Shown: piece by piece, positions 8,954 through 16,846 of the stretch | Layout of the letters: each line of letters starts with the position of its first letter | How positions within the stretch are numbered: position 1 is the stretch's first letter | Assembly (NCBI GenBank): GCA_964565865.1 | Contig: CAZMGM010000009.1 | Span: forward strand, 13,863-77,862 | DNA: 64,000 nt | Origin: CBDAPI01 sp964565865 | GTDB taxonomy: Bacteria; Acidobacteriota; UBA6911; RPQK01; CBDAPI01 | Reading direction: 5' to 3' | The notes under the pieces: model-generated | The model's database searches: none | What the model was told of the DNA's origin: nothing | Seen by the model: the letters and a program-made list of their open reading frames with translations, nothing else | Program-made: the position numbers and the translations under genes

Positions 8954-9259
8954 CCTTTCAACTCGATGGCAAGTCAGCGGCCCTAGTGCTACCCGTGGTT
9001 TTCGCGATTGAAGCCGGTCTTTTCCTGGTGTTGTCTATTGGCTAGCTTCCCTGGGCACTTCTTCCGGTCCCGCTCCTGACCCGGTTGTCGACGATCCTGC
9101 CCAGGTTTGCCTCAAAGCCAGATGGGGAATTGTGGAGTTCTAGCCGCTGACTTCCCGAGCGGCCCTACCCGTCATAGTCTCGGAGATGGCTGCTGGCATC
9201 CCCCGCGGACAATCTGTAAGCTTTGATTTCAAAATCAGAACTTTGGAGAACAACGGAAA
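8954..9259. other. Intergenic stretch with a possible diverged repeat
   Basis: No gene is supported. On the minus strand at about 8972-8998 there is a sequence containing AAAACCACGGGTAGCACTAGGG that may be a diverged copy of the dispersed repeat. A short palindrome, TGATTT-CA-AAATCA, lies just before the next gene (about 9219-9232) and could be an operator. Confidence 0.3.
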
Positions 9260-9913
9260 ATGACTGCAAACGGGCAAAACGATCTTGCCATCGATTTCAG
9301 AGCCGTTGAGCCTTTCTACAAAAACGGCTATTTGGTGAGAAGACGGGACTCGAGACAGGCCATCTACATTGACCCCGGAGATGAGGTTGAGTTGATGCTC
9401 GACCTGATGGCGGACCATCAGGTCGAGCTGGCGGCAATTCTGCTCACGCACGCTCACATGGATCACATTTCAGGGATTTCCAGAGTGCGCCAGAAGTACG
9501 ATACGCCGATTTACCTGCATCCCCAGGACCGCCCGCTCTACGAATCGCTTCCCCAACAGGCTGAGTTTTTTGGTTTCCGGCATGCTGCGGCTCCACCGGT
9601 TGATCAAGCTCTGACCGACTATCAGATCTTGCGACTGGCCGGTATCCAATTCCAGGTGCACTTTACTCCCGGGCACTCGCCCGGGCACGTTTGCCTGGAG
9701 GCGGGCAACCACGTTTTCTGCGGCGACGTGGTGTTTCAGGGTTCCATCGGTCGGACCGATTTGCCCGGGGGATCGTATGAAGTGCTCATGCAGAGTATCC
9801 AAGAGCGTCTTTTGCCCCTGGGGGACGATCGCATCCTGTACCCCGGGCACGGTCCCCAGACCACCATCGGACAGGAACGCCGGACCAATCCCTTCCTGGC
9901 CGGTCGGGTTTAA
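9260..9913 (+). CDS. Metallo-beta-lactamase-fold hydrolase (glyoxalase II-like)
   Basis: This 217-residue protein has the binuclear zinc motif HAHMDH (His64, His66, Asp68, His69). It also has TPGHSPGH near 137, FCGDVVFQGSIGRTDLPGG near 155-173, and PGHGP near 197. These are the landmarks of the small YcbL/GloB-like group, which act on thioesters such as S-lactoylglutathione or related substrates. It lacks the C-terminal domain of classical GloB. The HAD gene starts six bases after its stop, so they are probably co-transcribed. Substrate is not inferable. Confidence 0.85.
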   Translation: MTANGQNDLAIDFRAVEPFYKNGYLVRRRDSRQAIYIDPGDEVELMLDLMADHQVELAAILLTHAHMDHISGISRVRQKYDTPIYLHPQDRPLYESLPQQAEFFGFRHAAAPPVDQALTDYQILRLAGIQFQVHFTPGHSPGHVCLEAGNHVFCGDVVFQGSIGRTDLPGGSYEVLMQSIQERLLPLGDDRILYPGHGPQTTIGQERRTNPFLAGRV

Positions 9914-9918
9914 AGGCC

Positions 9919-10668
9919 ATGCCCATCCCAAGCAAAGACCATCGTTCGATCGAGCTCCCAGCAGCCGTCCTTTTTGACGCGGCCGGCACGCTCATACGGC
10001 TGAGAGAGCCCGTAGGCACCACTTATGTTCGCCACGCCCTTGGCTTTGGACTCAGCCTGGGGTTCTCAGCGGAGCTGTGCGAGAGGGTTGACCGGTCCTT
10101 TGGGAGTGCCTTCTCCCGACATCAGCCGCTCTGGGTTCCGGCGACCAGTACACCTCGAATGAAGGAGCTGGAAAGAAAATGGTGGATGCAAATCGTAACC
10201 GAAACTTTTCAGGGCATTGCGGAGATCAGGGACTTTGTCGGATTCTTTGACTCTCTCTATAATCTCTATTCAGGGTCGGGAGCATGGGCCCTTGAGCCTG
10301 GTTCCAGTGAGGTTCTGGAACAGCTGCAACGGCGGTCTGTTCGAGCGGCGGTTGTCTCCAACTTCGATTCCCGGTTACCCGTTGTGCTGGAGACGCTCGG
10401 CATTTCCGAGTTACTATCCGAGATCATGTTTTCCAGTGGCACGGGCACGGCGAAACCAGATTCGGGGATTTTCAACCTGGCCCTGCAAAGGCTCTCGGTT
10501 GGCCCGGGAGACTGCTGGCACGTCGGGGACAGTCCTCGTGACGATTACGAGGGAGCAACAAAGGCAGGAATCGAACCGCTGTTGTATGATCCGTCGGGAC
10601 AACACGGCGATTCGGGATGGCGCACGATCAGCAACCTTGAGGAGATCCTGACCCGCGGTTTGGGTTAG
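9919..10668 (+). CDS. HAD-superfamily hydrolase (subfamily IA)
   Basis: This 249-residue phosphatase-like protein carries all four HAD motifs. Motif I is FDAAGTL, with the nucleophile aspartate but Ala in place of the second acidic residue. Motif II is VVSNFDSR, motif III is the lysine of TAKPDSGIF, and motif IV is HVGDSPRDDYEGA. The helical cap lies between motifs I and II, giving the HDHD3/REG-2-like layout. In a typical DxD motif the second aspartate is the general acid. Its replacement by alanine (DAAGT) occurs in the HDHD3-like group but makes phosphatase activity uncertain. It is adjacent to the upstream MBL gene. Confidence 0.85.
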   Translation: MPIPSKDHRSIELPAAVLFDAAGTLIRLREPVGTTYVRHALGFGLSLGFSAELCERVDRSFGSAFSRHQPLWVPATSTPRMKELERKWWMQIVTETFQGIAEIRDFVGFFDSLYNLYSGSGAWALEPGSSEVLEQLQRRSVRAAVVSNFDSRLPVVLETLGISELLSEIMFSSGTGTAKPDSGIFNLALQRLSVGPGDCWHVGDSPRDDYEGATKAGIEPLLYDPSGQHGDSGWRTISNLEEILTRGLG

Positions 10669-10733
10669 ATTATTTCGGGGAACCGGAGGATGGAAAAGAA
10701 CTACCAAGCGTCCATGTGGAGTACTGAGCACAG

Positions 10734-11609
10734 ATGAGCAAGGAGACAATTCATGTAGCCCACAGTCCCGACAGCGACGACGCTTTCATGTTTTACGCCT
10801 TGGCGACTGACAAGATTGAAACCGGTCCTTTCGAGTTTATTCACCGGCTCCGGGACATTGAGACTTTGAACCAGGCGGCCCAGCGGTCCGAGTACGAGGT
10901 GTCAGCAGTCAGCATTCATGGATATGCATACGTCGCTAAAAAGTATGCTCTTCTAAACAGCGGAGCCAGCATGGGTGAGGGCTACGGTCCAAAGGTAGTG
11001 AGCCGAACTGCCCTGGAGCCGTCCCAGCTGAAGGGAAAACGTATCGCCGTGCCCGGTCGGCGGACTTCAGCTTTCCTGGCACTCAAGCTGCTCGAACCGA
11101 ATTGCGACTGCCAGGTAGTCCCCTTTGACCAGATCATCGACGTGGTTAAGTCTGGTGCCGCCGAGGCCGGAGTGATTATCCACGAAGGACAGCTCTTTTA
11201 CCGTGACCACAATCTCCAGGAGGTGATCGATCTAGGTCGCTGGTGGCAGGGAGAAACAGGCTTTCCCCTTCCCCTGGGTGGAAACGTTATTCGCAAGGAT
11301 CTGGGGAAGCAGAAAATAAAACAAATTGCATCCATGATTTCCGGGAGTATCCGCTTCGCTCTGGATCACAGGGAAGAGGCCTTGAACTATGCAATGCAGT
11401 TCGCGCAGGGTCTGGATCCTGCGAAAGGCGACCGCTTTGTGGGAATGTACGTCAATGAGCGCACCCTGGATTATGGGGAAAGCGGACGTCAGGCAGTCCA
11501 GCTGTTTCTCAATAGAGGTTATGAGGCAGGGCTGATCCCTCATCGGGTGGTGGCCGAGTTCATGGCAGGTGATCTGAGCGAGGCTGACGGTGAAGGGGTT
11601 GGTGGTTGA
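10734..11609 (+). CDS. mqnD: 1,4-dihydroxy-6-naphthoate synthase (futalosine pathway)
   Basis: This 291-residue protein of the MqnA/MqnD family has the motif HSPDSDDAFMFYAL at its N-terminus, which favours MqnD over MqnA. MqnD converts cyclic dehypoxanthine futalosine to 1,4-dihydroxy-6-naphthoate in the alternative menaquinone route. The fold is that of a periplasmic-binding protein without a signal peptide. GRRTSAFLALKL and GEGYGPKVVS are further family blocks. No mqnA, mqnB, mqnC or mqnE is in the window. It implies menaquinone-based respiration by the futalosine route. Confidence 0.88.
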   Translation: MSKETIHVAHSPDSDDAFMFYALATDKIETGPFEFIHRLRDIETLNQAAQRSEYEVSAVSIHGYAYVAKKYALLNSGASMGEGYGPKVVSRTALEPSQLKGKRIAVPGRRTSAFLALKLLEPNCDCQVVPFDQIIDVVKSGAAEAGVIIHEGQLFYRDHNLQEVIDLGRWWQGETGFPLPLGGNVIRKDLGKQKIKQIASMISGSIRFALDHREEALNYAMQFAQGLDPAKGDRFVGMYVNERTLDYGESGRQAVQLFLNRGYEAGLIPHRVVAEFMAGDLSEADGEGVGG

Positions 11610-11736
11610 ACCTGGCACGAGTAAACTGAAGTCTGTGAATCCAGGCAAAAGCGCTTTGTATCTGATGAATAGTACTCACTTCCATGAATGCGACGTTTGT
11701 TGGGGGAGTACCTAAGCAGAGAAGAGGAGAACGTCA

Positions 11737-12030
11737 ATGGCTAAGGTTTTCATTCCGACCCCACTCAGACAATATGTCGACGACCAGGACACGGTGGAAG
11801 TGAGCGGCCAGACAGTGGACGGAGTGCTGGCACAACTGGTTGAGCAGCACGTCCAGCTTCAGAAGCACCTGTATGACGATCAGGGCCGTTTGCGCCGGTT
11901 CGTAAACGTGTATCTCAACGACGAGGACATCCGCTATCTGCAAAAGGGGGAGACTCCAGTTCAGGAAAGCGACGAAGTTAGCATTGTCCCGGCTATCGCC
12001 GGAGGTGCTCAGACCGGGAGATCGAAATGA
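11737..12030 (+). CDS. MoaD/ThiS-type ubiquitin-like sulfur carrier protein with C-terminal tail
   Basis: This 97-residue beta-grasp protein would carry sulfur as a C-terminal thiocarboxylate. The family ends in Gly-Gly, but here the GG (residues 89-90, in VPAIAGG) is followed by seven more residues, AQTGRSK. In the QbsE/CysO-related systems such tails are removed by a JAMM protease before activation. No JAMM gene is in the window. The tail overlaps the Shine-Dalgarno sequence and start of the next gene. GAGGAGA precedes the ATG. Its stop overlaps the ATG of the E1-rhodanese gene (ATGA), so the two are translationally coupled. It could serve molybdopterin, thiamine or cysteine synthesis. The MocA-like gene nearby weakly favours molybdopterin. 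Confidence 0.85.
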   Translation: MAKVFIPTPLRQYVDDQDTVEVSGQTVDGVLAQLVEQHVQLQKHLYDDQGRLRRFVNVYLNDEDIRYLQKGETPVQESDEVSIVPAIAGGAQTGRSK

Positions 12031-13169
12031 ACGGGCTGACCCCCGAGGAAACCCAGCGGTATAGCCGCCATCTGATGCTTCCCGAAGTGGGAACGGAAGG
12101 ACAGGAAAAGCTCAAGAACTCGAGTGTTCTCTGCATCGGAGCTGGGGGTCTTGGGTCGCCGATGGCCCTTTATCTGGCTGCTGCTGGTGTGGGGCGGCTT
12201 GGCCTGATTGATTTTGACGTGGTTGAATTCAGCAACCTGCAGCGCCAGATCATCCATTTTACCAGCGACGTGGGACGTCCCAAGTTGACATCCGCGCGGG
12301 AAAAGCTGGAAGCGATCAATCCTAATGTTAGTGTCGAGGCTCACGAGTTCCGTCTCAGTTCTGAGAACGCACTGGACCTGTTCTGGAACTACGATGTTGT
12401 CGCCGACGGAACCGATAACTTTCCGACCCGCTACCTGGTCAATGATGCATGTATTCTGACGGGTAAGCCAAACGTGTACGGCAGCATTTTCCGGTTCGAA
12501 GGGCAGGCTTCTGTCTTCGGGGTTCCCGGCGGGCCTTGCTACCGCTGCCTCTATCCCGAGCCTCCGCCTCCGGGACTCGTCCCCTCCTGTGCTGAAGGAG
12601 GAGTTCTCGGGGTCTTGCCCGGAATGGTCGGAACCGTTCAGGCCACCGAGGTGATCAAGCTGCTGCTTGGAATCGGACAGACCTTGGTGGGAAGGCTACT
12701 GCTCTTTGATGCTCTCGAGCTCAACTTCCGCGAAGTCAAACTTCGCGCCGATCCCGCCTGCCCGATTTGTGGAGAACATCCGACCATTGACAAGCTGATC
12801 GACTACGAGCAATTCTGCGGAGTTGGGCAGGACGGGAAAGAAGAGCAGGCCATGGTTGAAGTCACACCTGTTGAGGTGCAGGCAGAGTTGGAGGCAGGCC
12901 GGGAACTCGTTATCCTCGACGTCCGTAATCCGTATGAAATCGACATCTGCCGGATCGAGGGTTCTGTCGTTATCCCCCTTCCAGAGCTTCTGCAAAGGGT
13001 CAACGAACTGGATCGTGACCAGGAAATGGTAGTGCACTGCAAATCGGGTGCCCGGAGTGCCAGGGCGATTCAGCAGCTGCAGGAACATGGATTCTCAAAG
13101 TTGAGGAATCTCCACGGAGGCATACTAGCCTGGGCCAGGGACGTCGATCCGTCACTGCCGACCTATTGA
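12027..13169 (+). CDS. moeB: E1-like adenylyltransferase fused to rhodanese (MoeB/ThiF-rhodanese)
   Basis: This 380-residue fusion has an N-terminal MoeB/ThiF domain (about 1-255). It contains the nucleotide loop GAGGLGSP (39-45) and RQIIH, and zinc-binding cysteine pairs at 171/174 and 245/248. The conserved cysteine of SCAEGGVLG is Cys188. The C-terminal rhodanese domain (about 275-380) has persulfide cysteine 338 in HCKSGARSAR. The protein adenylates the C-terminal Gly of a ubiquitin-like carrier and hands it sulfur from the rhodanese persulfide, as MOCS3-type proteins do. The carrier gene overlaps its start by four bases. The exact pathway (Moco, thiamine or CysO-like cysteine) is open. 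Confidence 0.92.
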   Translation: MNGLTPEETQRYSRHLMLPEVGTEGQEKLKNSSVLCIGAGGLGSPMALYLAAAGVGRLGLIDFDVVEFSNLQRQIIHFTSDVGRPKLTSAREKLEAINPNVSVEAHEFRLSSENALDLFWNYDVVADGTDNFPTRYLVNDACILTGKPNVYGSIFRFEGQASVFGVPGGPCYRCLYPEPPPPGLVPSCAEGGVLGVLPGMVGTVQATEVIKLLLGIGQTLVGRLLLFDALELNFREVKLRADPACPICGEHPTIDKLIDYEQFCGVGQDGKEEQAMVEVTPVEVQAELEAGRELVILDVRNPYEIDICRIEGSVVIPLPELLQRVNELDRDQEMVVHCKSGARSARAIQQLQEHGFSKLRNLHGGILAWARDVDPSLPTY

Positions 13170-13192
13170 GCCGTCCACCTTTGCGAGTTCCC

Positions 13193-13221
13193 GCGCGCAA
13201 CTTCCACCAGGGACTGCTAGG
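13193..13221 (+). repeat. Dispersed intergenic repeat, copy 2
   Basis: The sequence ...AACTTCCACCAGGGACTGCTAGG sits in the short gap between the convergent moeB-rhodanese and mocA-like genes, overlapping the end of the latter by a few bases. It matches the family core closely. Confidence 0.65.
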
Positions 13222-13873
13222 GCAAGCCGAGCCAGTGACCTCGGCTCCTCCAATAGCGCACGTCTTCTGGGCTGTTCAGGTTGGCCAGGATTCCCTCGTC
13301 CTCGACCTCGACCAGGCGGATCGAGACGGCGTGGCGTCGGACCACGAAATTGGCCCCTTCTTCAAGGGGAGCAGCCAACAGGTCGGGTAGGAATGAAGAC
13401 CCAAAGACAACTGGATGGCCCTTTTCCCCGTTACTTGTTGGGATAAGGATGCGGTCGGGGCTGTCCAGGTGAAGAGACGTGAGTCTCAACAGCGTAGAAG
13501 TGGCAACCAGGGGATGATCCACGGGATGCATGAGCACACCGGAAGTGGACTGAAGTTGCTTCAGGGCGAGCTGCAAGCTGGACAAGGGCCCTTTTTCAGG
13601 TCGCCTGTTGATCAACACAACGGCCTCCGGGATTTCCGGACTCAAGTACGTGGCCAGTTCCTGGGAAACGACGAGGTGAGGTGCAAGGCCGCAATCGAGA
13701 TGTTGATTCAGAATCCTCTCCCAGGCCTGCTCAGTGGGTGAGATCTGCAGCAAGGCTTTGTGGCGGCCCAGCCGGGCCGAGCGTCCGGCCGCCAGAATCA
13801 CCGAAGCCAGCTGGCTGGGGGCAGGGGCCGGTCCGTCGGAGGAGTTCCGGATTGCAGGCTTCACAGTCCACAA
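13217..13873 (-). CDS. MobA/MocA-like nucleotidyltransferase
   Basis: This 218-residue protein has the NTP-transferase signature SVILAAGRSARLGRHK (about 26-41). MHPVDHPLV follows near 118, where a DxP metal motif is expected, and then EKGHPVVFG near 157. These features match the MocA/CoxL-associated family that adds CMP to molybdopterin cofactor for xanthine-dehydrogenase-type enzymes. About 25 residues precede the fold, so the real start could be slightly inside. It is convergent with the sulfur-carrier/E1 operon. A Mo-hydroxylase lies at 62.3 kb. A MobA-type (GMP) role cannot be excluded. Confidence 0.8.
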   Translation of the reverse strand: MWTVKPAIRNSSDGPAPAPSQLASVILAAGRSARLGRHKALLQISPTEQAWERILNQHLDCGLAPHLVVSQELATYLSPEIPEAVVLINRRPEKGPLSSLQLALKQLQSTSGVLMHPVDHPLVATSTLLRLTSLHLDSPDRILIPTSNGEKGHPVVFGSSFLPDLLAAPLEEGANFVVRRHAVSIRLVEVEDEGILANLNSPEDVRYWRSRGHWLGLP

Positions 13874-14043
13874 TTACCCGTTACATCCCTCCCTGTCAAC
13901 GGTGGTCGTACAGGCACCGCAGAAAGAAGGAAGCAGGAAGGCTCTTGGTGGGGCTGCTATACTGGAGTTTTCGTCAAAAGCGCTAGACTCTGGCCCGAGA
14001 TTGCTAACCTACTGTACTTGCTGCACAGGGCAGGATAAACGGG

Positions 14044-14373
14044 ATGTCGATTATAGTTACGGATAACGCAGCAGAGCGCATCAAGGTTGGTGCGGAACAG
14101 CAGGGACTGGCCCCAGGTTCCGGTCTACGACTTGGTGTCAGGGGAGGCGGATGCTCGGGTCTCAGTTACGTGATGCGTTTTGAGGAAGACAGTCGGCCTG
14201 GAGACAAGATCTTTGAGAAGCAAGGCGCGCGCGTGTTCGTAGATCTGAAGAGTTACCTGTATCTCAAAGGGATGACTTTGGACTGGCAAGGAGACCTGAT
14301 GCAGCAGGGCTTTGCCTTTGTAAATCCGAATGCCAGCAAGACCTGTAGCTGCGGCCAGTCGTTTATCGTTTGA
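14044..14373 (+). CDS. Iron-sulfur cluster assembly/carrier protein (HesB/IscA/ErpA family)
   Basis: This 109-residue A-type carrier has the three conserved cysteines: Cys37 in GGGCSGLSY and Cys101/Cys103 in CSCGQSF at the C-terminus. It delivers [4Fe-4S] or [2Fe-2S] clusters to apoproteins. AGGATAAACGGG precedes the ATG. No isc or suf operon is visible, so it is probably a stand-alone ErpA-like carrier. Candidate clients in the window are IspG and the Mo-hydroxylase small subunit. The next gene starts 18 bases downstream. Confidence 0.92.
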   Translation: MSIIVTDNAAERIKVGAEQQGLAPGSGLRLGVRGGGCSGLSYVMRFEEDSRPGDKIFEKQGARVFVDLKSYLYLKGMTLDWQGDLMQQGFAFVNPNASKTCSCGQSFIV

Positions 14374-14391
14374 GAGAAAAATTTAGCCCCG

Positions 14392-14772
14392 GTGTCTACC
14401 TCAACATCGGCTAAGAAGTTGAGAGTTTCCAGAATGATCGTCGCCTACATCACCGATTTATTTTCCCAGGCGGACATCGGTCAAACAGCCCAGGAGGCCG
14501 GCGTAGAGATCAAAGTAGTGACTTCTCTTTACAAGTTTCTGCCTGAGATTGAAACTAATCCTGCGGCCATTCTCGTCGACCTGAATGCAAAAGGGATCAG
14601 TCCCACCTCCCTGATCGTTCAAGTCAAGCAGCGAAAGCCCCACTTGCCGGTGATTGCCTACGGTCAGAATACTGCCAGAACCCTGCTGGACGGAGCCCGC
14701 AGCGCAGGCGCCGACCACGTTTTACAGAAATCCGAGAACTCCCTGTCCAGCGTTCTCAGGCAGTTCAGCTGA
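14392..14772 (+). CDS. Degenerate response-regulator receiver-like protein
   Basis: This 126-residue protein has alternating strands and helices like a CheY fold: MIVAYITDLF, AAILVDLNAKG, LPVIAYGQ, and GADHVLQKS with a lysine in the right place. The phospho-acceptor Asp may correspond to ILVDLN, but the acidic pair near the N-terminus is missing, so classical phosphorylation is doubtful. The start is GTG at 14392. An ATG at 14434 (MIVAYITD) is an alternative and would begin exactly at the fold. It follows the IscA-type gene on the same strand. Confidence 0.6.
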   Translation: MSTSTSAKKLRVSRMIVAYITDLFSQADIGQTAQEAGVEIKVVTSLYKFLPEIETNPAAILVDLNAKGISPTSLIVQVKQRKPHLPVIAYGQNTARTLLDGARSAGADHVLQKSENSLSSVLRQFS

Positions 14773-15130
14773 AGTTCCCACGGGAAACGCGCACAGCAAC
14801 CTTCCGGACCTGGCCCTCGAGAGATGCAGGAAACTTTTGAATCTCCACGTCGACTTTTTCAATTCGAGGGTTGCGAAGAACTGCTACGCAGACATGGGCC
14901 GCCATAGTTTCCAGCAGGGCACACTCTTTTGTCGCTACCTCCTGTTGAACTAAGGCTACGACCGTCTCGTAGTCGATCGAGAGGTCAAGTGAATCAGTGT
15001 TGATGGCAGGTTCAGTCGGGAAATGCAATTGTACGGAGACTTCCAACGACTGGTATTTAGCCCTTTCCTGGCTGGAGACACCGATCCGTGCTCGACACTT
15101 AATACCGTCGATAATAATCTGTCCTGACAC
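14765..15130 (-). CDS. folB: Dihydroneopterin aldolase
   Basis: This 121-residue T-fold enzyme converts 7,8-dihydroneopterin to 6-hydroxymethyl-7,8-dihydropterin, the substrate of FolK. Family blocks are IIIDGIKCRARIGVSSQER at the N-terminus, LDLSIDYETVV in the middle, LLETMAAHVC with the conserved glutamate, and VEIQKFPA with the catalytic lysine. It overlaps the receiver-like gene on the opposite strand by eight bases at their 3' ends. It is unlinked to folK (4.2 kb). Confidence 0.93.
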   Translation of the reverse strand: MSGQIIIDGIKCRARIGVSSQERAKYQSLEVSVQLHFPTEPAINTDSLDLSIDYETVVALVQQEVATKECALLETMAAHVCVAVLRNPRIEKVDVEIQKFPASLEGQVRKVAVRVSRGNFS

Positions 15131-15144
15131 CGCCGTTTTTCCTT

Positions 15145-15997
15145 TCAGTGCTCAGCGATTCCCTGGAGACAAGTCCTGACCCGCCTCCAGTATCGGGCGG
15201 GCTCCGTTTCGTGGACCTTCCCATGGCCAGAGCCATGGAGCTGGAACAATTCTTTGGGAAGTGCCAGGAGATTGTAAAGCTCTTCTCCGGCCTGAAAGGG
15301 AATCATGGAGTCCTCAACAGCATGGATGAGCAGGACCGGACAGGAACGATCTGCTAGGAAGCGAATCGTAGGGAATTCGTATTCGGAGAACCGCCTCACC
15401 CAGTTCAGGGCCCGGAACCACCGGACCAATCGGTCCTTACTCGCAAAACTCCCTTCCAGAATCAGTCCGTTCAGCGCTCGTCTCTGGCAGGCTCGGGCTG
15501 TGCCCCCCCAGTGGCCTGCCCCAGTAGACGACTAGAAGTTCCGGCTCGTACAACTGGGCCCAGAAGTGTCCGAGGAACGCTTCGACGTCCAGATAAAGAC
15601 CCTGTTTGGTGGGTTGACCTGGACTCTCGCCGTAGCCGCGGTAGTCCAGGGCTGCAACTCGGCTGCCGCAGGAATAAATCAATTCCAGTAGCGGGCACCA
15701 GGTTCCCAGGTTTCCCCGATTGCCGTGACAAAAGAGCGCCTCAGCAACTGGAGAAAGATGCTCGAGCAGCCAGCCGTGAATGTCGAGATGGTCGAAGGTT
15801 TGGACGAAAGAGGATTGAAAGGGTCCCTGTGGCCGGCGGTTTAGTTTTCGATAGGGAAAGAAGGAAAGCCTCCTTTCCAGCCATCTGACTAGGTTCTGAA
15901 TCATGGGTGCCGGGCTCGCTCCGCTCATCCCTGTTCCACCTCCCTCTGTCCACAACACATGTTCCATGTTCCCGATTTCACGAAATCCGGAATGCAA
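15145..15997 (-). pseudogene. Alpha/beta-hydrolase gene broken at a G7 run
   Basis: The first part (15437-15997, likely start ATG 15904) carries ALFCHGNRGNLGTW, the oxyanion-hole region, and AALDYRGYGESPG. At the nucleophile elbow the sequence reads YWGRPLGG, with proline where GxSxGG needs serine. Immediately there a run of seven C on the plus strand (15503-15509) puts the rest out of frame. Removing one base restores ...RRALNGLILEGSFASKD. It continues into the fragment at 15145-15429, which has the late acid and histidine motifs VEDSMIP and GSGHGKVHE. The gene is either inactivated (frameshift plus Ser-to-Pro) or the run length is a sequencing error. Even if the frame were intact, the missing serine argues against hydrolase activity. 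folB follows 14 bases downstream. Confidence 0.8.
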
Positions 15998-15999
15998 CT

Positions 16000-16034
16000 C
16001 TTGACTTTAGGCTTGCGACTTCCAACCTTCAACC
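16000..16034. repeat. Degenerate 7-bp-period repeat, site A
   Basis: Units such as CTTGACT, TTAGGCT, TGCGACT, then TCCAAC and CTTCAAC follow one another at about seven-base spacing. The stretch lies between the hydrolase relic and the MBL gene. It belongs to a class of intergenic repeats seen at several other places in the window. Confidence 0.5.
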
Positions 16035-16116
16035 ATTGTCGCATTGCGGATAGCTTTTCGCTCGAGTACTTTTCAGGGGTTTTACAGACTTGAATGGGCG
16101 CGGTATATTCGCCCAC

Positions 16117-16122
16117 AGGAGG
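16117..16122 (+). promoter_or_regulatory. Ribosome binding site fixing a GTG start at 16130
   Basis: AGGAGG lies seven bases before GTG 16130. The upstream ATG (16094) in the same frame has no such site, and its extra 12 residues are not part of the fold. Confidence 0.75.
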
Positions 16123-16129
16123 CACACAC

Positions 16130-16846
16130 GTGAGCAATAGCGTTGAGGTCAAATACCTAGGACACAGCACGTTCATCTTCGAGTCGCCTGGTGGAAAGAC
16201 GGTTCTCATGGAAGCCTGGGTCGGGAGCAATCCTGCCTGTCCAGAAGCCGACAGAGAGCTCCCTCCAATCGACGTCATGCTTATCACCCATGGTCACTCC
16301 GACCATATTTCAGATGCGGTCGAGATCGCTAGACAGCACCAGCCGCAGATCGCCTGCCCCTACGAGCTGGCAGCGTGGTTGGGTGGAAAGGGTGTGGAAA
16401 ACATTACCGCGATGAACAAGGGCGGATCAGTTGTTTATGACGGGATCCGCGCCACCATGGTTGATGCGAAGCACAGCAGCGGATTCATTGAGGAAGATGG
16501 AAGCATCGTGTATCTGGGCTCGGCCGCAGGGTTCGTCATTCAGTTCGAGAATAACCTCCGAATTTATTACGCCGGGGATACGTGTGTATTTGGAGACATG
16601 GCCCTGATTCGAGAGATCTATCAGCCGGACATTGCTTTTCTCCCCGTCGGAGACCTGTTTACAATGGGACCTGAAGAGGCCGCTCATGCCGTCCGCCTGG
16701 TCCAAACGCCCAGGGTCATTCCCATGCACTATGGGACCTTCCCTATTCTGACGGGCACGCCGGACCAGCTTCTCCCTCTGCTTCCTTCCGGTGTCGAGCT
16801 CATCGAGCTGGATCCTGGTGAGGCCTGCACGCTGGGTTGTTCGTGA
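16130..16846 (+). CDS. Metal-dependent hydrolase, MBL fold (UPF0173/YtkL-like)
   Basis: With the GTG start this protein has 238 residues and begins VEVKYLGHSTFIFESPGGK, the family N-terminus. The zinc motif is THGHSDH. Later metal ligands are in DAKHSSG, YYAGDTCVFGDM and PMHYGTFPIL. The UPF0173 group are L-ascorbate-6-phosphate-lactonase relatives of uncertain substrate. The stop TGA overlaps the ATG of the next gene, so coupling with the folate-binding YgfZ-like gene is likely. Confidence 0.85.
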   Translation: MSNSVEVKYLGHSTFIFESPGGKTVLMEAWVGSNPACPEADRELPPIDVMLITHGHSDHISDAVEIARQHQPQIACPYELAAWLGGKGVENITAMNKGGSVVYDGIRATMVDAKHSSGFIEEDGSIVYLGSAAGFVIQFENNLRIYYAGDTCVFGDMALIREIYQPDIAFLPVGDLFTMGPEEAAHAVRLVQTPRVIPMHYGTFPILTGTPDQLLPLLPSGVELIELDPGEACTLGCS

